Below, piece after piece: positions 8,000 to 15,966 of a stretch of 64,000 bases of DNA. Numbering within the stretch: the stretch's first letter is position 1; every line of letters starts with the position of its first letter. The stretch comes from Variovorax sp. 679. Its GTDB lineage: Bacteria > Pseudomonadota > Gammaproteobacteria > Burkholderiales > Burkholderiaceae_C. Made by a program: the position numbers and the translations under genes. Location of the stretch: assembly GCF_003952185.1 (NCBI RefSeq), contig NZ_RXFS01000007.1:62001-126000 (forward strand). The letters are read 5' to 3'. A model generated the notes under the pieces. The model did not search any database, had not been told where the DNA came from, and was given only the letters and a program-made list of their open reading frames with translations.

Positions 8000-8533
8000 T
8001 TACTTCTTCTTGGTCTCTTTGATCACGATCTTCTCGTCCGCATAGCGGATGCCCTTGCCCTTGTAGGGCTCTGGCGGACGAACAGCGCGGATCTCAGCGG
8101 CGATTTGACCAACGCGCTGACGGTCAGCACCCTTGATCACGATTTCAGTCGGGGTCGCGGTGGCCACCGTGATGCCTTGCGGCATGTCGATGTTGACTGG
8201 ATGCGAATAGCCGACCTGGAGGTTCAGCTTCGTGCCCTGGGCTGCGGCCTTGTAGCCGACGCCGATCAGGTTGAGCTTCTTCTCGAAGCCCTTGGTCACA
8301 CCGACCACCATGTTGTTCACGAGCTGGCGAACCGTGCCGCTCATCGCGTTGGCTTCACGCGAATCGTTGGCGGGCTCGAAGCTCAGCTTGCCGTCCTTGC
8401 TGACGACGTTGACCAGTGCATTGCGCGCGAGGGCGAGCGTGCCGCCCGTGCCCTTGACGCTGATCTGATCTTCCTTGATCGACACATCCACGCCTGCGGG
8501 GATGGTGATCGGCATTTTTCCTACTCGGGACAT
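8000..8533 (-). CDS. rplF: 50S ribosomal protein L6
   Basis: Ribosomal protein uL6, 177 aa, two tandem L6 folds near the factor-binding site. It begins MSRVGKMPITIPAGV, and the C-terminal RNA-contact segment contains VRPPEPYKGKGIRYADE. It precedes rplR by 11 nt. Confidence 0.98.
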   Translation of the reverse strand: MSRVGKMPITIPAGVDVSIKEDQISVKGTGGTLALARNALVNVVSKDGKLSFEPANDSREANAMSGTVRQLVNNMVVGVTKGFEKKLNLIGVGYKAAAQGTKLNLQVGYSHPVNIDMPQGITVATATPTEIVIKGADRQRVGQIAAEIRAVRPPEPYKGKGIRYADEKIVIKETKKK

Positions 8534-8557
8534 TTCAGTAACTCCTCGATGTCTCGG

Positions 8558-8953
8558 TTAGGCGACGTAGCACAGAACTTCGCCGCCGACACCGGAAGCG
8601 CGAGCCTTGCGGTCGGTCATCACGCCCTTGGGGGTCGTGACGATCGCAACGCCGAGGCCGTTCTGGACCTGCGGGATCGAAGCACTGGCCTTGTAGACGC
8701 GCAGGCCAGGGCGGCTCACGCGCTCGATGCGCTCGATGACCGGACGGCCAGCGTAGTACTTCAGCGAGATTTCAAGTTCGCTCTTGCCGGCTTCGGTCTT
8801 GACCTGAAAGCCGTCGATGTAGCCCTCGTCCTTCAGGACTTGTGCGATCGCGATCTTCACCTTGGAAGACGGGACCGACACGGTGGGCTTCGCCACCATC
8901 TGCGCGTTGCGGATACGCGTCAGCAGGTCGGCAATGGGATCACTCATGCTCAT
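8558..8953 (-). CDS. rpsH: 30S ribosomal protein S8
   Basis: Ribosomal protein uS8, 131 aa, a central-domain assembly protein and in many bacteria the translational repressor of the spc operon. It begins MSMSDPIADLLTRIRNAQ and ends with the GVGGEVLCYVA strand. An upstream extension of the frame to 9091 overlaps rpsN and is not S8. A second ATG at 8947 is possible but the family usually begins MSMSDP. Confidence 0.97.
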   Translation of the reverse strand: MSMSDPIADLLTRIRNAQMVAKPTVSVPSSKVKIAIAQVLKDEGYIDGFQVKTEAGKSELEISLKYYAGRPVIERIERVSRPGLRVYKASASIPQVQNGLGVAIVTTPKGVMTDRKARASGVGGEVLCYVA

Positions 8954-8973
8954 GTTGTTTGCTCCTGCCTGGC

Positions 8974-9279
8974 TTACCAGCTGGCCTTGGTGACACCGGG
9001 GATGTCGCCGTTGAAAGCCAGTTCGCGGATCTTGGCGCGGGCCAGACCGAATTGACGGAAGGTGCCACGCGGGCGACCGGTGATTTCGCAACGGTTGCGC
9101 TGACGCGTGGGGTTCGCGTTACGCGGCAGCTTTTGCAGCGCCAGACGTGCAGCAGCGCGCTCTTCTTCGCTCTTCTTCAGGTCGTTGGAAGCTGCCTTCA
9201 GTTCCGCGTGCTTCGCGGCGAACTTGGCAACCAGCTTGTCGCGCTTGAGTTCGCGCTGGATCAAAGATGCTTTAGCCAC
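8974..9279 (-). CDS. rpsN: 30S ribosomal protein S14
   Basis: Ribosomal protein uS14, 101 aa. This is the long, zinc-free form: the Cys-X2-Cys pairs of the short form are absent and the core reads RNRCEITGRPRGTFRQFGLAR. Start is GTG. It lies 8 nt after rplE. Confidence 0.97.
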   Translation of the reverse strand: MAKASLIQRELKRDKLVAKFAAKHAELKAASNDLKKSEEERAAARLALQKLPRNANPTRQRNRCEITGRPRGTFRQFGLARAKIRELAFNGDIPGVTKASW

Positions 9280-9287
9280 AGGTCACC

Positions 9288-9827
9288 TCAGTTCTTGAAC
9301 GGGAAACGGAAGCCAGCGAGAAGCGCCTTGGCTTCTTCGTCGGTCTTGGCCGTCGTCGTGATGCTGATATTGAGACCGCGCAGGGCATCGACCTTGTCGT
9401 ACTCGATCTCGGGGAAAATGATCTGTTCCTTGACACCGATGTTGTAGTTGCCACGGCCATCGAAAGCACGGCCGGAGATACCACGGAAGTCGCGAACGCG
9501 CGGCAGCGCGATGGTCACGAAACGGTCCAGGAATTCGTACATGTGCACGCCACGCAGCGTGACCATGCAGCCGATCGGCTGGTTTTCGCGGATCTTGAAG
9601 CCGGCGATAGCCTTCTTCGACTTGGTGACCACGGGCTTCTGGCCGGCGATCTTGGTCAGGTCGGCGACGGCGTTGTCGAGAACCTTCTTGTCGGCGACTG
9701 CTTCACCCACACCCATGTTGAGCGTGATCTTGGTGAGGCGCGGAACCTGCATCGGCGACGTGTAGCCGAACTTTTCCGTCAGGTCTTTCGCGATCTTTTC
9801 GCGATAGTGTTGTTGGAGACGTGCCAT
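9288..9827 (-). CDS. rplE: 50S ribosomal protein L5
   Basis: Ribosomal protein uL5, 179 aa, a 5S rRNA-binding protein of the central protuberance. Typical motifs are PRLTKITLNMGVGEA and RDFRGISGRAFDGRGNYN, plus the terminal ALLAGFRFPFKN. It follows rplX by 11 nt. Confidence 0.98.
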   Translation of the reverse strand: MARLQQHYREKIAKDLTEKFGYTSPMQVPRLTKITLNMGVGEAVADKKVLDNAVADLTKIAGQKPVVTKSKKAIAGFKIRENQPIGCMVTLRGVHMYEFLDRFVTIALPRVRDFRGISGRAFDGRGNYNIGVKEQIIFPEIEYDKVDALRGLNISITTTAKTDEEAKALLAGFRFPFKN

Positions 9828-9838
9828 GTGAGTACCTC

Positions 9839-10171
9839 TTAGGCGAACTTGATTTCTTCGCCGCTCGACTTGAACACGCGAACAGCCACGCGCTTGCCGT
9901 CAGCATCCTGGGTGACCTTGACGCCCACGCGATCGGCCTTGCCGGTCGCAGCGTTGAAGATCGCCACGTTGGACTGGTGAATCGGCATGGCCTTCTCGAC
10001 GATGCCACCGGTCGTACCCTTGAGCGGGTTCGGCTTGGTGTGCTTCTTGACGAGATTGATGCCTTCGATGACCACGTGCGAGTCATCCTTGCGCAGCGAG
10101 ACGGTGCCCCGCTTGCCCTTGTCGCGGCCGGCCAACACGATGACCTGGTCGCCCTTGCGAATCTTGTTCAT
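9839..10171 (-). CDS. rplX: 50S ribosomal protein L24
   Basis: Ribosomal protein uL24, 110 aa, an assembly initiator near the exit tunnel. The KOW motif (KGDQVIVLAGRDKGKRG) is at residues 6-22, and VIEGINLVKKHTKPNP follows. It is 12 nt downstream of rplN. Confidence 0.97.
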   Translation of the reverse strand: MNKIRKGDQVIVLAGRDKGKRGTVSLRKDDSHVVIEGINLVKKHTKPNPLKGTTGGIVEKAMPIHQSNVAIFNAATGKADRVGVKVTQDADGKRVAVRVFKSSGEEIKFA

Positions 10172-10183
10172 GGCGTTGTGTCC

Positions 10184-10552
10184 TTAGAGAACTTCGGGTG
10201 CCAGCGACACGATCTTCATGAACTTCTCGGTGCGCAGTTCGCGCGTGACCGGTCCGAAGATGCGGGTGCCGATGGGCTCCAGCTTGGCGTTGAGCAACAC
10301 TGCAGCGTTGCCGTCGAATTTCACGAGCGAACCGTCGGCGCGACGGATGCCCTTGGCGGTGCGAACCACCACTGCGCTGTAGATCTCGCCCTTCTTGACG
10401 CGACCACGCGGAGCGGCTTCCTTGATGCTGACCTTGATGACATCGCCCACGCTGGCGTAACGCCGCTTGGAGCCACCGAGCACCTTGATACACAGGACGG
10501 ATTTCGCGCCCGTGTTGTCGGCCACTTCGAGCCGGGATTCAGTTTGGATCAT
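10184..10552 (-). CDS. rplN: 50S ribosomal protein L14
   Basis: Ribosomal protein uL14, 122 aa. It begins MIQTESRLEVADNTGAKSV and ends VSLAPEVL. The start at 10552 is the family start; the open frame further upstream is non-homologous leader. It is the first gene of this - strand block. The usual upstream neighbours rpsQ, rpmC and rplP are absent and an unrelated + strand gene lies there instead. Confidence 0.97.
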   Translation of the reverse strand: MIQTESRLEVADNTGAKSVLCIKVLGGSKRRYASVGDVIKVSIKEAAPRGRVKKGEIYSAVVVRTAKGIRRADGSLVKFDGNAAVLLNAKLEPIGTRIFGPVTRELRTEKFMKIVSLAPEVL

Positions 10553-10695
10553 TTCTTGATATTCCCAACTTGTACTGATGCGCCACCAGGAGGGAGGCAA
10601 ATCAGTCAGTCTTGGGCCCGTCGTCCATACCCCGAACCACTCGGGGCACTTCCGCTTTGGGCTGAAAGCTCCGCCTTTTGAAAGCGAAGCCCGCG

Positions 10696-10724
10696 ATTGT
10701 TGCACGCATGAATTCGGAAGTCAA
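10696..10724 (-). promoter_or_regulatory. Sigma-70 promoter for the spc ribosomal-protein operon
   Basis: On the - strand, TTGACT (10724-10719), a 17-bp spacer and AACAAT (10701-10696). This matches the -35 consensus at 5 of 6 positions and the -10 at 4 of 6. Predicted start near 10689 gives a leader of about 137 nt before rplN, which contains a small CCCCGA/TCGGGG stem-loop (10630-10646). It explains how the block is transcribed without an adjoining S10 operon. Confidence 0.7.
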
Positions 10725-10766
10725 CAACCCTGCCTGCTCTTCAGCGCTGCAACTAGACTCCGGGGC

Positions 10767-11942
10767 GTGCGCAAGCCCGAAGAAACCATCCTTTCGACCT
10801 CGTTGCTGCAGCGCCGCCGCCTGATTCTGGCGGGCGGTGCCGGCCTGGCGATGCTGGGTCTCCCCGGCTGCAAGAGCGGCGCGATGCCGAATCCCGACCC
10901 CGGCCGGCTGCGCCGCATCGCCGAGGCGCGCTGGCCGCACCGCCTTCATATAGAAGGAACCACAGTCGGCGGTCTCTCCGGCATCGACTACGACCCGATC
11001 CGAGGTGAGTACCTGCTCATCAGCGACGACCGGTCAGATCTTGCTCCCGTGCGCTACTACATCGCCCGCTGGCCCGACCCGCAGGCCGGGCCGCCCGAAC
11101 CGACAGGCGTTGTGCAGCTGCAACGCCCCGGTGGCGGCCCCTGGCCGAACCGACGCAACGCGGTCGACGGGCTCCCGGTCCCCGACCCAGAGGCGCTGCG
11201 CCTGCGCCCCGAGACCAACACCCTGCTGTGGACCAGCGAGGGCGACATCGCCCGCGGCTTCGGCCCTGCGCTGTACGAATCGGCCCGCGACGGCCGCTTT
11301 CTGCGCGAATTCCAGATGCCAGCGATGTTCCGGCCCGATCCCGCCCAGCGCCGCGGCCCGCGCGACAACCTGACCTTCGAAGGCGTCAGCCTCACGCCCG
11401 ACGGCCGATTCGCCTGGCTGGGAATGGAAAACGCCCTGATCCAGGATGGCCCCGAGCCGACCATCGGCGCGCCCGGCGGCCCCTGCCGCTTCACCCGGAT
11501 CGACCTCGAGACCGGCCAGGCCGACCGCCAGATCGCCTACGTTCCCGACGCCATCCCGTTGCGCCCGCTAGTTCCCGGCAGCTACGCCGACAACGGCGTG
11601 AGCGAGATCCTGATGCTCGATGCCGACCGCATGCTGGTGCTGGAGCGCGCCTACGCCACCGGCCGCGGCAATTCGCTGCGCCTGTATGAAATAGACACCC
11701 GTGCAGCCAGCGACGTGCTCGCCGTCGACGCGCTGGCGCCCGGCAACCACCGGCCGGCGGCCAAGACGCTGGTGGCCGACTTCGCCGCACTAGGCCTCTC
11801 GCGGCTCGACAACACCGAAGGCATGTGCTGGGGCCCGCCCCTGCCAGGCGGCAAGCGCATGCTGGTGGTCGTGAGCGACGACAATTTCAACCCGCTTCAA
11901 ATCACCCAGTTCGCTGCCTTCGAATACGCCGACCGACCATGA
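10767..11942 (+). CDS. Esterase-like activity of phytase family lipoprotein
   Basis: About 391 aa. The GTG start at 10767 puts a twin-arginine-like lipoprotein signal at the N-terminus: RRRLIL, a hydrophobic run, then LPGC. The mature protein resembles the phytase-like esterase family (beta-propeller fold). Typical segments are GGLSGIDYDP...YLLISDDRS, DPEALRL, NLTFEGVSLTPDGR, the repeated ENAL-type strand, and DNTEGMCWG near the end. It is likely a periplasm- or membrane-anchored hydrolase of unknown substrate. The stop overlaps the proC start (ATGA), so the two are translationally coupled. The GTG start is inferred from the signal peptide; its Shine-Dalgarno sequence is weak. Confidence 0.75.
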   Translation: MRKPEETILSTSLLQRRRLILAGGAGLAMLGLPGCKSGAMPNPDPGRLRRIAEARWPHRLHIEGTTVGGLSGIDYDPIRGEYLLISDDRSDLAPVRYYIARWPDPQAGPPEPTGVVQLQRPGGGPWPNRRNAVDGLPVPDPEALRLRPETNTLLWTSEGDIARGFGPALYESARDGRFLREFQMPAMFRPDPAQRRGPRDNLTFEGVSLTPDGRFAWLGMENALIQDGPEPTIGAPGGPCRFTRIDLETGQADRQIAYVPDAIPLRPLVPGSYADNGVSEILMLDADRMLVLERAYATGRGNSLRLYEIDTRAASDVLAVDALAPGNHRPAAKTLVADFAALGLSRLDNTEGMCWGPPLPGGKRMLVVVSDDNFNPLQITQFAAFEYADRP

Positions 11943-12796
11943 CCATCGCCGTGACCTTCCTGCCCCGCACCGGCCCCGCGCCGCTGCCCCCCGTCGCCTT
12001 CATCGGGGGCGGCAACATGGCCAGCGCCATCATCGGCGGCCTGATCCAGCAAGGCACCCCGGCCAACGCGTTCGAGGTGGTCGAGCCTTTCGACGAGGCG
12101 CGTACGAAGCTGGCCCACTCCTTCGGCATCGTCGCGAAGGCCGAGGCGGGTGAAGCCCTCTCGCGCTGCGGCGTGGTGGTCTGGGCGGTCAAGCCACAGA
12201 CTTTTGCCGAAGCCGCCCGGCCGGTGCGCCCCTTTGCGGAGGACGCCCTGCACCTGAGCGTGGCGGCCGGCATCCCGTCCGACAGCATCGCCCGCTGGCT
12301 CGGCACCGAACGCGTGGTGCGCGCCATGCCCAACACGCCCGCGCTGGTCGGCAAGGGCATGACCGGCCTGTTCGCCCGCCCCGGCGTGGACGGCGCCGAC
12401 CGCTCGATGGTCGGGCAGCTGCTGGCGCCCACCGGCGAGCTGCTCTGGGTCGATGCCGAGCCGGCACTCGATGCAGTGACCGCCATGTCGGGCTCGGGCC
12501 CAGCCTACGTGTTCTATTTCATCGAGGCAATGACCGAAGCCGGTGTCGAGATGGGCCTCACGCCCGACCAGGCTCAGCGGCTGGCCATCGGCACCTTCAC
12601 CGGCGCCTCGGCGCTGGCGCACAGCGCGACCGAGCCGCCGTCGGTGCTGCGCGAACGCGTGACCTCCAAGGGCGGCACGACCTACGCGGCCATCACCTCG
12701 CTGCAGGCTGCCGACGTGAAGTCGCAGTTCAAGACCGCGATCCGCGCGGCACAGAAGCGCGCCGCCGAACTGGGCGAGGAATTCGGCCGCGACTGA
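11939..12796 (+). CDS. proC: Pyrroline-5-carboxylate reductase
   Basis: Final step of proline synthesis: NAD(P)H-dependent reduction of 1-pyrroline-5-carboxylate. 285 aa. The N-terminal Rossmann domain starts at VAFIGGGNMASAIIGG (about residues 20-35); AVKPQ and VRAMPNTPALVGKGM form the middle. The C-terminal dimerisation domain carries the family signature region AMSGSGPAYVFYFIEAM and the VTSKGGTTYAAI segment. It begins inside the stop codon of the upstream lipoprotein gene. The 20-residue N-terminal extension before the Rossmann strand is slightly longer than in E. coli. Confidence 0.95.
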   Translation: MTIAVTFLPRTGPAPLPPVAFIGGGNMASAIIGGLIQQGTPANAFEVVEPFDEARTKLAHSFGIVAKAEAGEALSRCGVVVWAVKPQTFAEAARPVRPFAEDALHLSVAAGIPSDSIARWLGTERVVRAMPNTPALVGKGMTGLFARPGVDGADRSMVGQLLAPTGELLWVDAEPALDAVTAMSGSGPAYVFYFIEAMTEAGVEMGLTPDQAQRLAIGTFTGASALAHSATEPPSVLRERVTSKGGTTYAAITSLQAADVKSQFKTAIRAAQKRAAELGEEFGRD

Positions 12797-12818
12797 CCGG
12801 ACAACGGCAAGAGAAATG

Positions 12819-13301
12819 TCAGGCTTCGGGCAGCGAGCGCGGCCCGAGCAGGAAGAGCCATTCGGCGGCGAGCGTGACGGTGCTGTCTTCCAGCTCCAGC
12901 CAGACCTCTTCCTTCAGCAGGAAGCTGTCGCCCGCCCTCGGCACCACGTCCGCGATGCGCACCCGCGCCCGGAAGCGCGCGCCCACCGGCATCGGGCGCA
13001 CGAAGCGCAGGCGGTCGAAGCCGTAGTTGAGCGCGTGGTTCGAGTCGAAGGGCAGCAGCGTGCGCATGGCCTCGCCGGTCAGACGGATCAGGTGCGACAC
13101 CTGGAAGAAGCCCTGCACGATGGTGCCGCCGTAGTCCGCCTCGCGCGCCGCGCGCTCGGGGTCGAGGTGAATCCATTCGCCCTCGCCGTCGCCCGACAGC
13201 TCGGAATAGCGCTCGACCATCTCCTGCGTGATGCGGTGCCAGCCGGAGTGGCCTTCCTGGCCGATCTTCAGCTTCAGCCGCTCCAGCAGCGCGTCGGACA
13301 T
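12819..13301 (-). CDS. MaoC-like hot-dog dehydratase
   Basis: A 160-aa single hot-dog domain protein of the MaoC/(R)-enoyl-CoA hydratase type. The motif around SGDGEGEWIHLDPERA matches the MaoC pattern SGDxNPIHxD, with the catalytic Asp and His retained, followed by the YGGTIVQGFF substrate tunnel segment. Such enzymes hydrate 2-enoyl-CoA esters in the cytoplasm. It lies 5 nt after ubiA and is probably in the same transcript, though no functional link to quinone synthesis is evident. Confidence 0.8.
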   Translation of the reverse strand: MSDALLERLKLKIGQEGHSGWHRITQEMVERYSELSGDGEGEWIHLDPERAAREADYGGTIVQGFFQVSHLIRLTGEAMRTLLPFDSNHALNYGFDRLRFVRPMPVGARFRARVRIADVVPRAGDSFLLKEEVWLELEDSTVTLAAEWLFLLGPRSLPEA

Positions 13302-13306
13302 CGCGT

Positions 13307-14206
13307 TCAACGCAGCGCGTAGCCAGCCACCACGCCGGCGAACACCGTGAACCCCAGCCAGTGGTTCAGCCGGAATGCCTTGAAGCAGCCTTCGCGCGTG
13401 CGCTCGCGGATCAACCGCCAGTGCCACAGCGCCTGCGCCGCGGCCACCGCGATGCCGGCGTAGAACAGCACGCCCAGCGAACGGCTCGCACCGGCCCAGG
13501 TCCAGACCGCAAGGAAGATCGCGTAGCTCGCCATCACCGCCGCCACGTCGAAGCGGCCGAAGGTGATGGCTGAAGTCTTCATGCCGATCTTGAGGTCGTC
13601 GTCGCGATCGACCATCGCGTACTCGGTGTCGTAGGCCAGCACCCAGAACAGGTTGCCCGCGAGCAGCACCGCGGCAAAGACCGGCACGTCGGACTGCACC
13701 GCCGCAAAGGCCATCGGAATGCCGAAGCTGAAGGCGATGCCCAGCACCGCCTGCGGGATCGAGACGAAGCGCTTGGCGAACGGATAGATCAGCGTGATGG
13801 CCAGCGCCGCGAACGACCACAGCACCGTCGTGCGATTGGTCGTGAGCACCAGCCCGAAGGACACCAGCGCGAGCACCACGCCCAGCCCCAGCGCTTCCTT
13901 GACCGACATCGCGCCGCTGGTGACGGGCCGTTGCGCCGTGCGTTTCACGTGACGGTCGAAGTCGCGGTCGGCCACGTCGTTGACGCAGCAGCCTGCGCTG
14001 CGCATGAGGAAAGTGCCGAGCGTGAACACGACCAGCAGGTGCCAGCCGGGCCAGCCGCCCGCCGCAAACCAGAGCGCGCCGAGCGTGGGCCACAGCAGCA
14101 GCAGCCAGCCCGCGGGACGGTTCCAGCGGATCAGGTCGAGATACAACGCAAAACGCCCGCGAGGGGGCGCGGGCGCGATGGCGGGGGGAGCGGAATCAGT
14201 CTTCAA
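13307..14206 (-). CDS. ubiA: 4-hydroxybenzoate octaprenyltransferase
   Basis: Membrane prenyltransferase that attaches the polyprenyl tail to 4-hydroxybenzoate in ubiquinone synthesis. 299 aa, 8-9 membrane segments. Both Asp-rich Mg2+/diphosphate motifs are visible: NDVADRDFD (about residues 76-84) and DTEYAMVDRDDD (about 196-207). The best start is a TTG at 14206 lying inside the last codons of dps, an 11-bp overlap; no ATG is available nearer the conserved RWNRPAGWLLLLWP. Expression therefore probably depends on translation of dps, which would tie ubiquinone synthesis to oxidative-stress transcription. Confidence 0.93.
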   Translation of the reverse strand: MKTDSAPPAIAPAPPRGRFALYLDLIRWNRPAGWLLLLWPTLGALWFAAGGWPGWHLLVVFTLGTFLMRSAGCCVNDVADRDFDRHVKRTAQRPVTSGAMSVKEALGLGVVLALVSFGLVLTTNRTTVLWSFAALAITLIYPFAKRFVSIPQAVLGIAFSFGIPMAFAAVQSDVPVFAAVLLAGNLFWVLAYDTEYAMVDRDDDLKIGMKTSAITFGRFDVAAVMASYAIFLAVWTWAGASRSLGVLFYAGIAVAAAQALWHWRLIRERTREGCFKAFRLNHWLGFTVFAGVVAGYALR

Positions 14207-14771
14207 GGAGCGAGCGCAGCATCCAGGCCGTCTGATCGTGCACAGTGCAGCGCGCGGTCAGCATGTCGGCCGTCGGGTCGTCGCCGGCTTCTTCGGCGAC
14301 AGGAATGAATTCGCGCGCGATGCGCGAGACGGTTTCGTGGCCCTTCACCAGGATGCGCACCATCTCCATCGCCTTGGGCGGGTTCTGCGGCACGTCGGGC
14401 ACGGTGGCGATCTTGCTGAACTCGGCGTACGAGCCCGGCGCATAGTGGCCCAGCGCGCGGATGCGCTCGGCGAGCACGTCGGTGGCGCCCCACAGCTCGG
14501 TGTACTGGCCCATGAACATCGCGTGCAGCGAGTTGAAGTGCGGGCCCGTCACGTTCCAGTGGAAGTTGTGCGTGGTGAGGTAGAGCGTGTAGGTGTCGGC
14601 CAGCACGCGGCTCAGGCCTTCAGCGATTGCGGCGCGGTCCTGGCGCTCGATGCCGATGTTGATGATGGGCGCATTGCGGCTGCCCGACTCCTGCGCGACC
14701 TGCTTGCCGCCCTTCTTGGGCACCTTGCCGGCGGAAGAGGCGGGCGATGATTTCTTCAGGGCTTTGGCCAT
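14196..14771 (-). CDS. dps: Dps-family DNA-binding ferritin
   Basis: A 191-aa Dps protein that oxidises and stores iron in a dodecamer and can coat DNA under oxidative or starvation stress. A Lys/Ser-rich N-terminal tail (about residues 1-30) would bind DNA. The ferroxidase centre is visible: HNFHWNVTGPHFNSLH and the downstream YTELWGATDVLAERIRALG (His, Asp and Glu ligands at the subunit interface). AAGGA lies about 10 nt before the ATG. oxyR is immediately upstream on the same strand, as expected for an OxyR-controlled gene; I could not identify a convincing OxyR site. Confidence 0.95.
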   Translation of the reverse strand: MAKALKKSSPASSAGKVPKKGGKQVAQESGSRNAPIINIGIERQDRAAIAEGLSRVLADTYTLYLTTHNFHWNVTGPHFNSLHAMFMGQYTELWGATDVLAERIRALGHYAPGSYAEFSKIATVPDVPQNPPKAMEMVRILVKGHETVSRIAREFIPVAEEAGDDPTADMLTARCTVHDQTAWMLRSLLED

Positions 14772-14827
14772 GGCGGGAGATCCTTCTTCAATCGGGTTCG
14801 AGTTTCGGGTGTACGCCTGAATTCTGA

Positions 14828-14844
14828 AAGCCGGCATGCGGCTT
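14828..14844 (-). terminator. Short stem-loop between oxyR and dps
   Basis: AAGCCG / CGGCTT with a 5-nt loop, followed by TTC on the - strand. It lies 80 nt after the oxyR stop and 57 nt before the dps start. It may be a weak terminator or the 5' leader structure of dps. Confidence 0.3.
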
Positions 14845-14923
14845 CGCAACAGCGCCACTCTATCTCAGCGATCAACGATTCAAAACGGCGGCCGCGTAGG
14901 CCGGCGCCCCGAATCGCGGCCAT

Positions 14924-15889
14924 CTACGAAAGGCGCTTGACGCCGGGAAGCTCGCACGCGTAGATCGCGTTGCGCAGCGCGGCGATGGCCTCGTAGCGCG
15001 TGAAGGTGCGCCGCCACGCGAGCACCACGCGGCGCGTGGGCGGATCGCGGTCCTGCGCGTCGCGCACCGGCAGGTAGCGCACCATCTGCTCGGGCTCCTT
15101 GCGGCCCTTCACCTTCGGCTTGATCGCCTCTGCCGGCACCGACAGGCGCGGCACCAGCGTCACGCCCATGCCCGAGGCCACCATGTGCTTGATGGTCTCG
15201 AGCGACGAGCCCTCGAAGCTCTTGCGGATGCCTTCCGCATTGCTCGAAAAGCGCGCGAACTCCGGGCACACCTCCAGCACGTGGTCGCGGAAGCAGTGGC
15301 CGGTGCCCAGCAGCAGCATGGTCTCGCTCTGCAGCTCTTCCGAGGTGATGGAATCGCGGTCGGCGAACTTGTGCTTGTTGGGCAGCGCCGCCATGAAGGG
15401 CTCGTCGTACAGCGGCGCCATCGCGAGGCCGGTGTCGGGAAAGGGCTCGGCCATGATGGCGCAGTCGATCTCGCCGGCGCGCAGCATTTCCAGCAGCTTC
15501 ACGGTGAAGTTCTCCTGCAGCACCAGCGGCATCTGCGGCGTGCGCGCGATCACCTGGCGCACCAGGTCGGGCAGCAGGTACGGCCCGATGGTGTAGATCA
15601 CGCCCAGATTCAGCGGGCCGGCCAGTGGATCCTTGCCGCGCTTGGCGATCTCCTTGATGCTGGCGGCCTGGTCGAGCACGCTCTGCGCCTGCTGCACGAT
15701 CTGCTCGCCGAGCGGCGTGACGGTCACTTCGCCGGCACTGCGCTCGAAGAGCTTGACTTCGAGCTCGTCCTCGAGCTTCTTGATGGCAACGGAGAGAGTC
15801 GGCTGCGAAACGTAGCAGGCCTCGGCCGCCTTGCCGAAGTGCCGTTCGCGGGCCACTGCGACGATGTATTTGAGTTCGGTGAGAGTCAT
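14924..15889 (-). CDS. oxyR: Hydrogen peroxide-sensing regulator OxyR
   Basis: LysR-type regulator, 321 aa from the ATG at 15889. The N-terminal winged helix (TLTELKYIVAVARERHFGKAAEACYVSQPTLS region) is followed by the effector domain. The peroxide-sensing pair is present in GHCFRDHVLEVC: the cysteines fall at residues 199 and 208, the same numbering as E. coli OxyR. Oxidation to a disulfide turns on catalase, peroxidase and Dps genes. dps lies directly downstream. A TTG four codons upstream is possible but less likely than the ATG. Confidence 0.95.
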   Translation of the reverse strand: MTLTELKYIVAVARERHFGKAAEACYVSQPTLSVAIKKLEDELEVKLFERSAGEVTVTPLGEQIVQQAQSVLDQAASIKEIAKRGKDPLAGPLNLGVIYTIGPYLLPDLVRQVIARTPQMPLVLQENFTVKLLEMLRAGEIDCAIMAEPFPDTGLAMAPLYDEPFMAALPNKHKFADRDSITSEELQSETMLLLGTGHCFRDHVLEVCPEFARFSSNAEGIRKSFEGSSLETIKHMVASGMGVTLVPRLSVPAEAIKPKVKGRKEPEQMVRYLPVRDAQDRDPPTRRVVLAWRRTFTRYEAIAALRNAIYACELPGVKRLS

Positions 15890-15966
15890 AGCTTGCGTCA
15901 ATTATGCGCAAGGGTTTGTGACCGGGATGGCCTGGGGTCTTGGCGATCGGGCCTGCCCCGCCGCAT

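Noticed and set aside
14772..14923. OxyR binding site upstream of dps
   Set aside because: Only scattered ATAG/ATCG tetramers are present; the required four-element spacing is not met, so I do not annotate a site.
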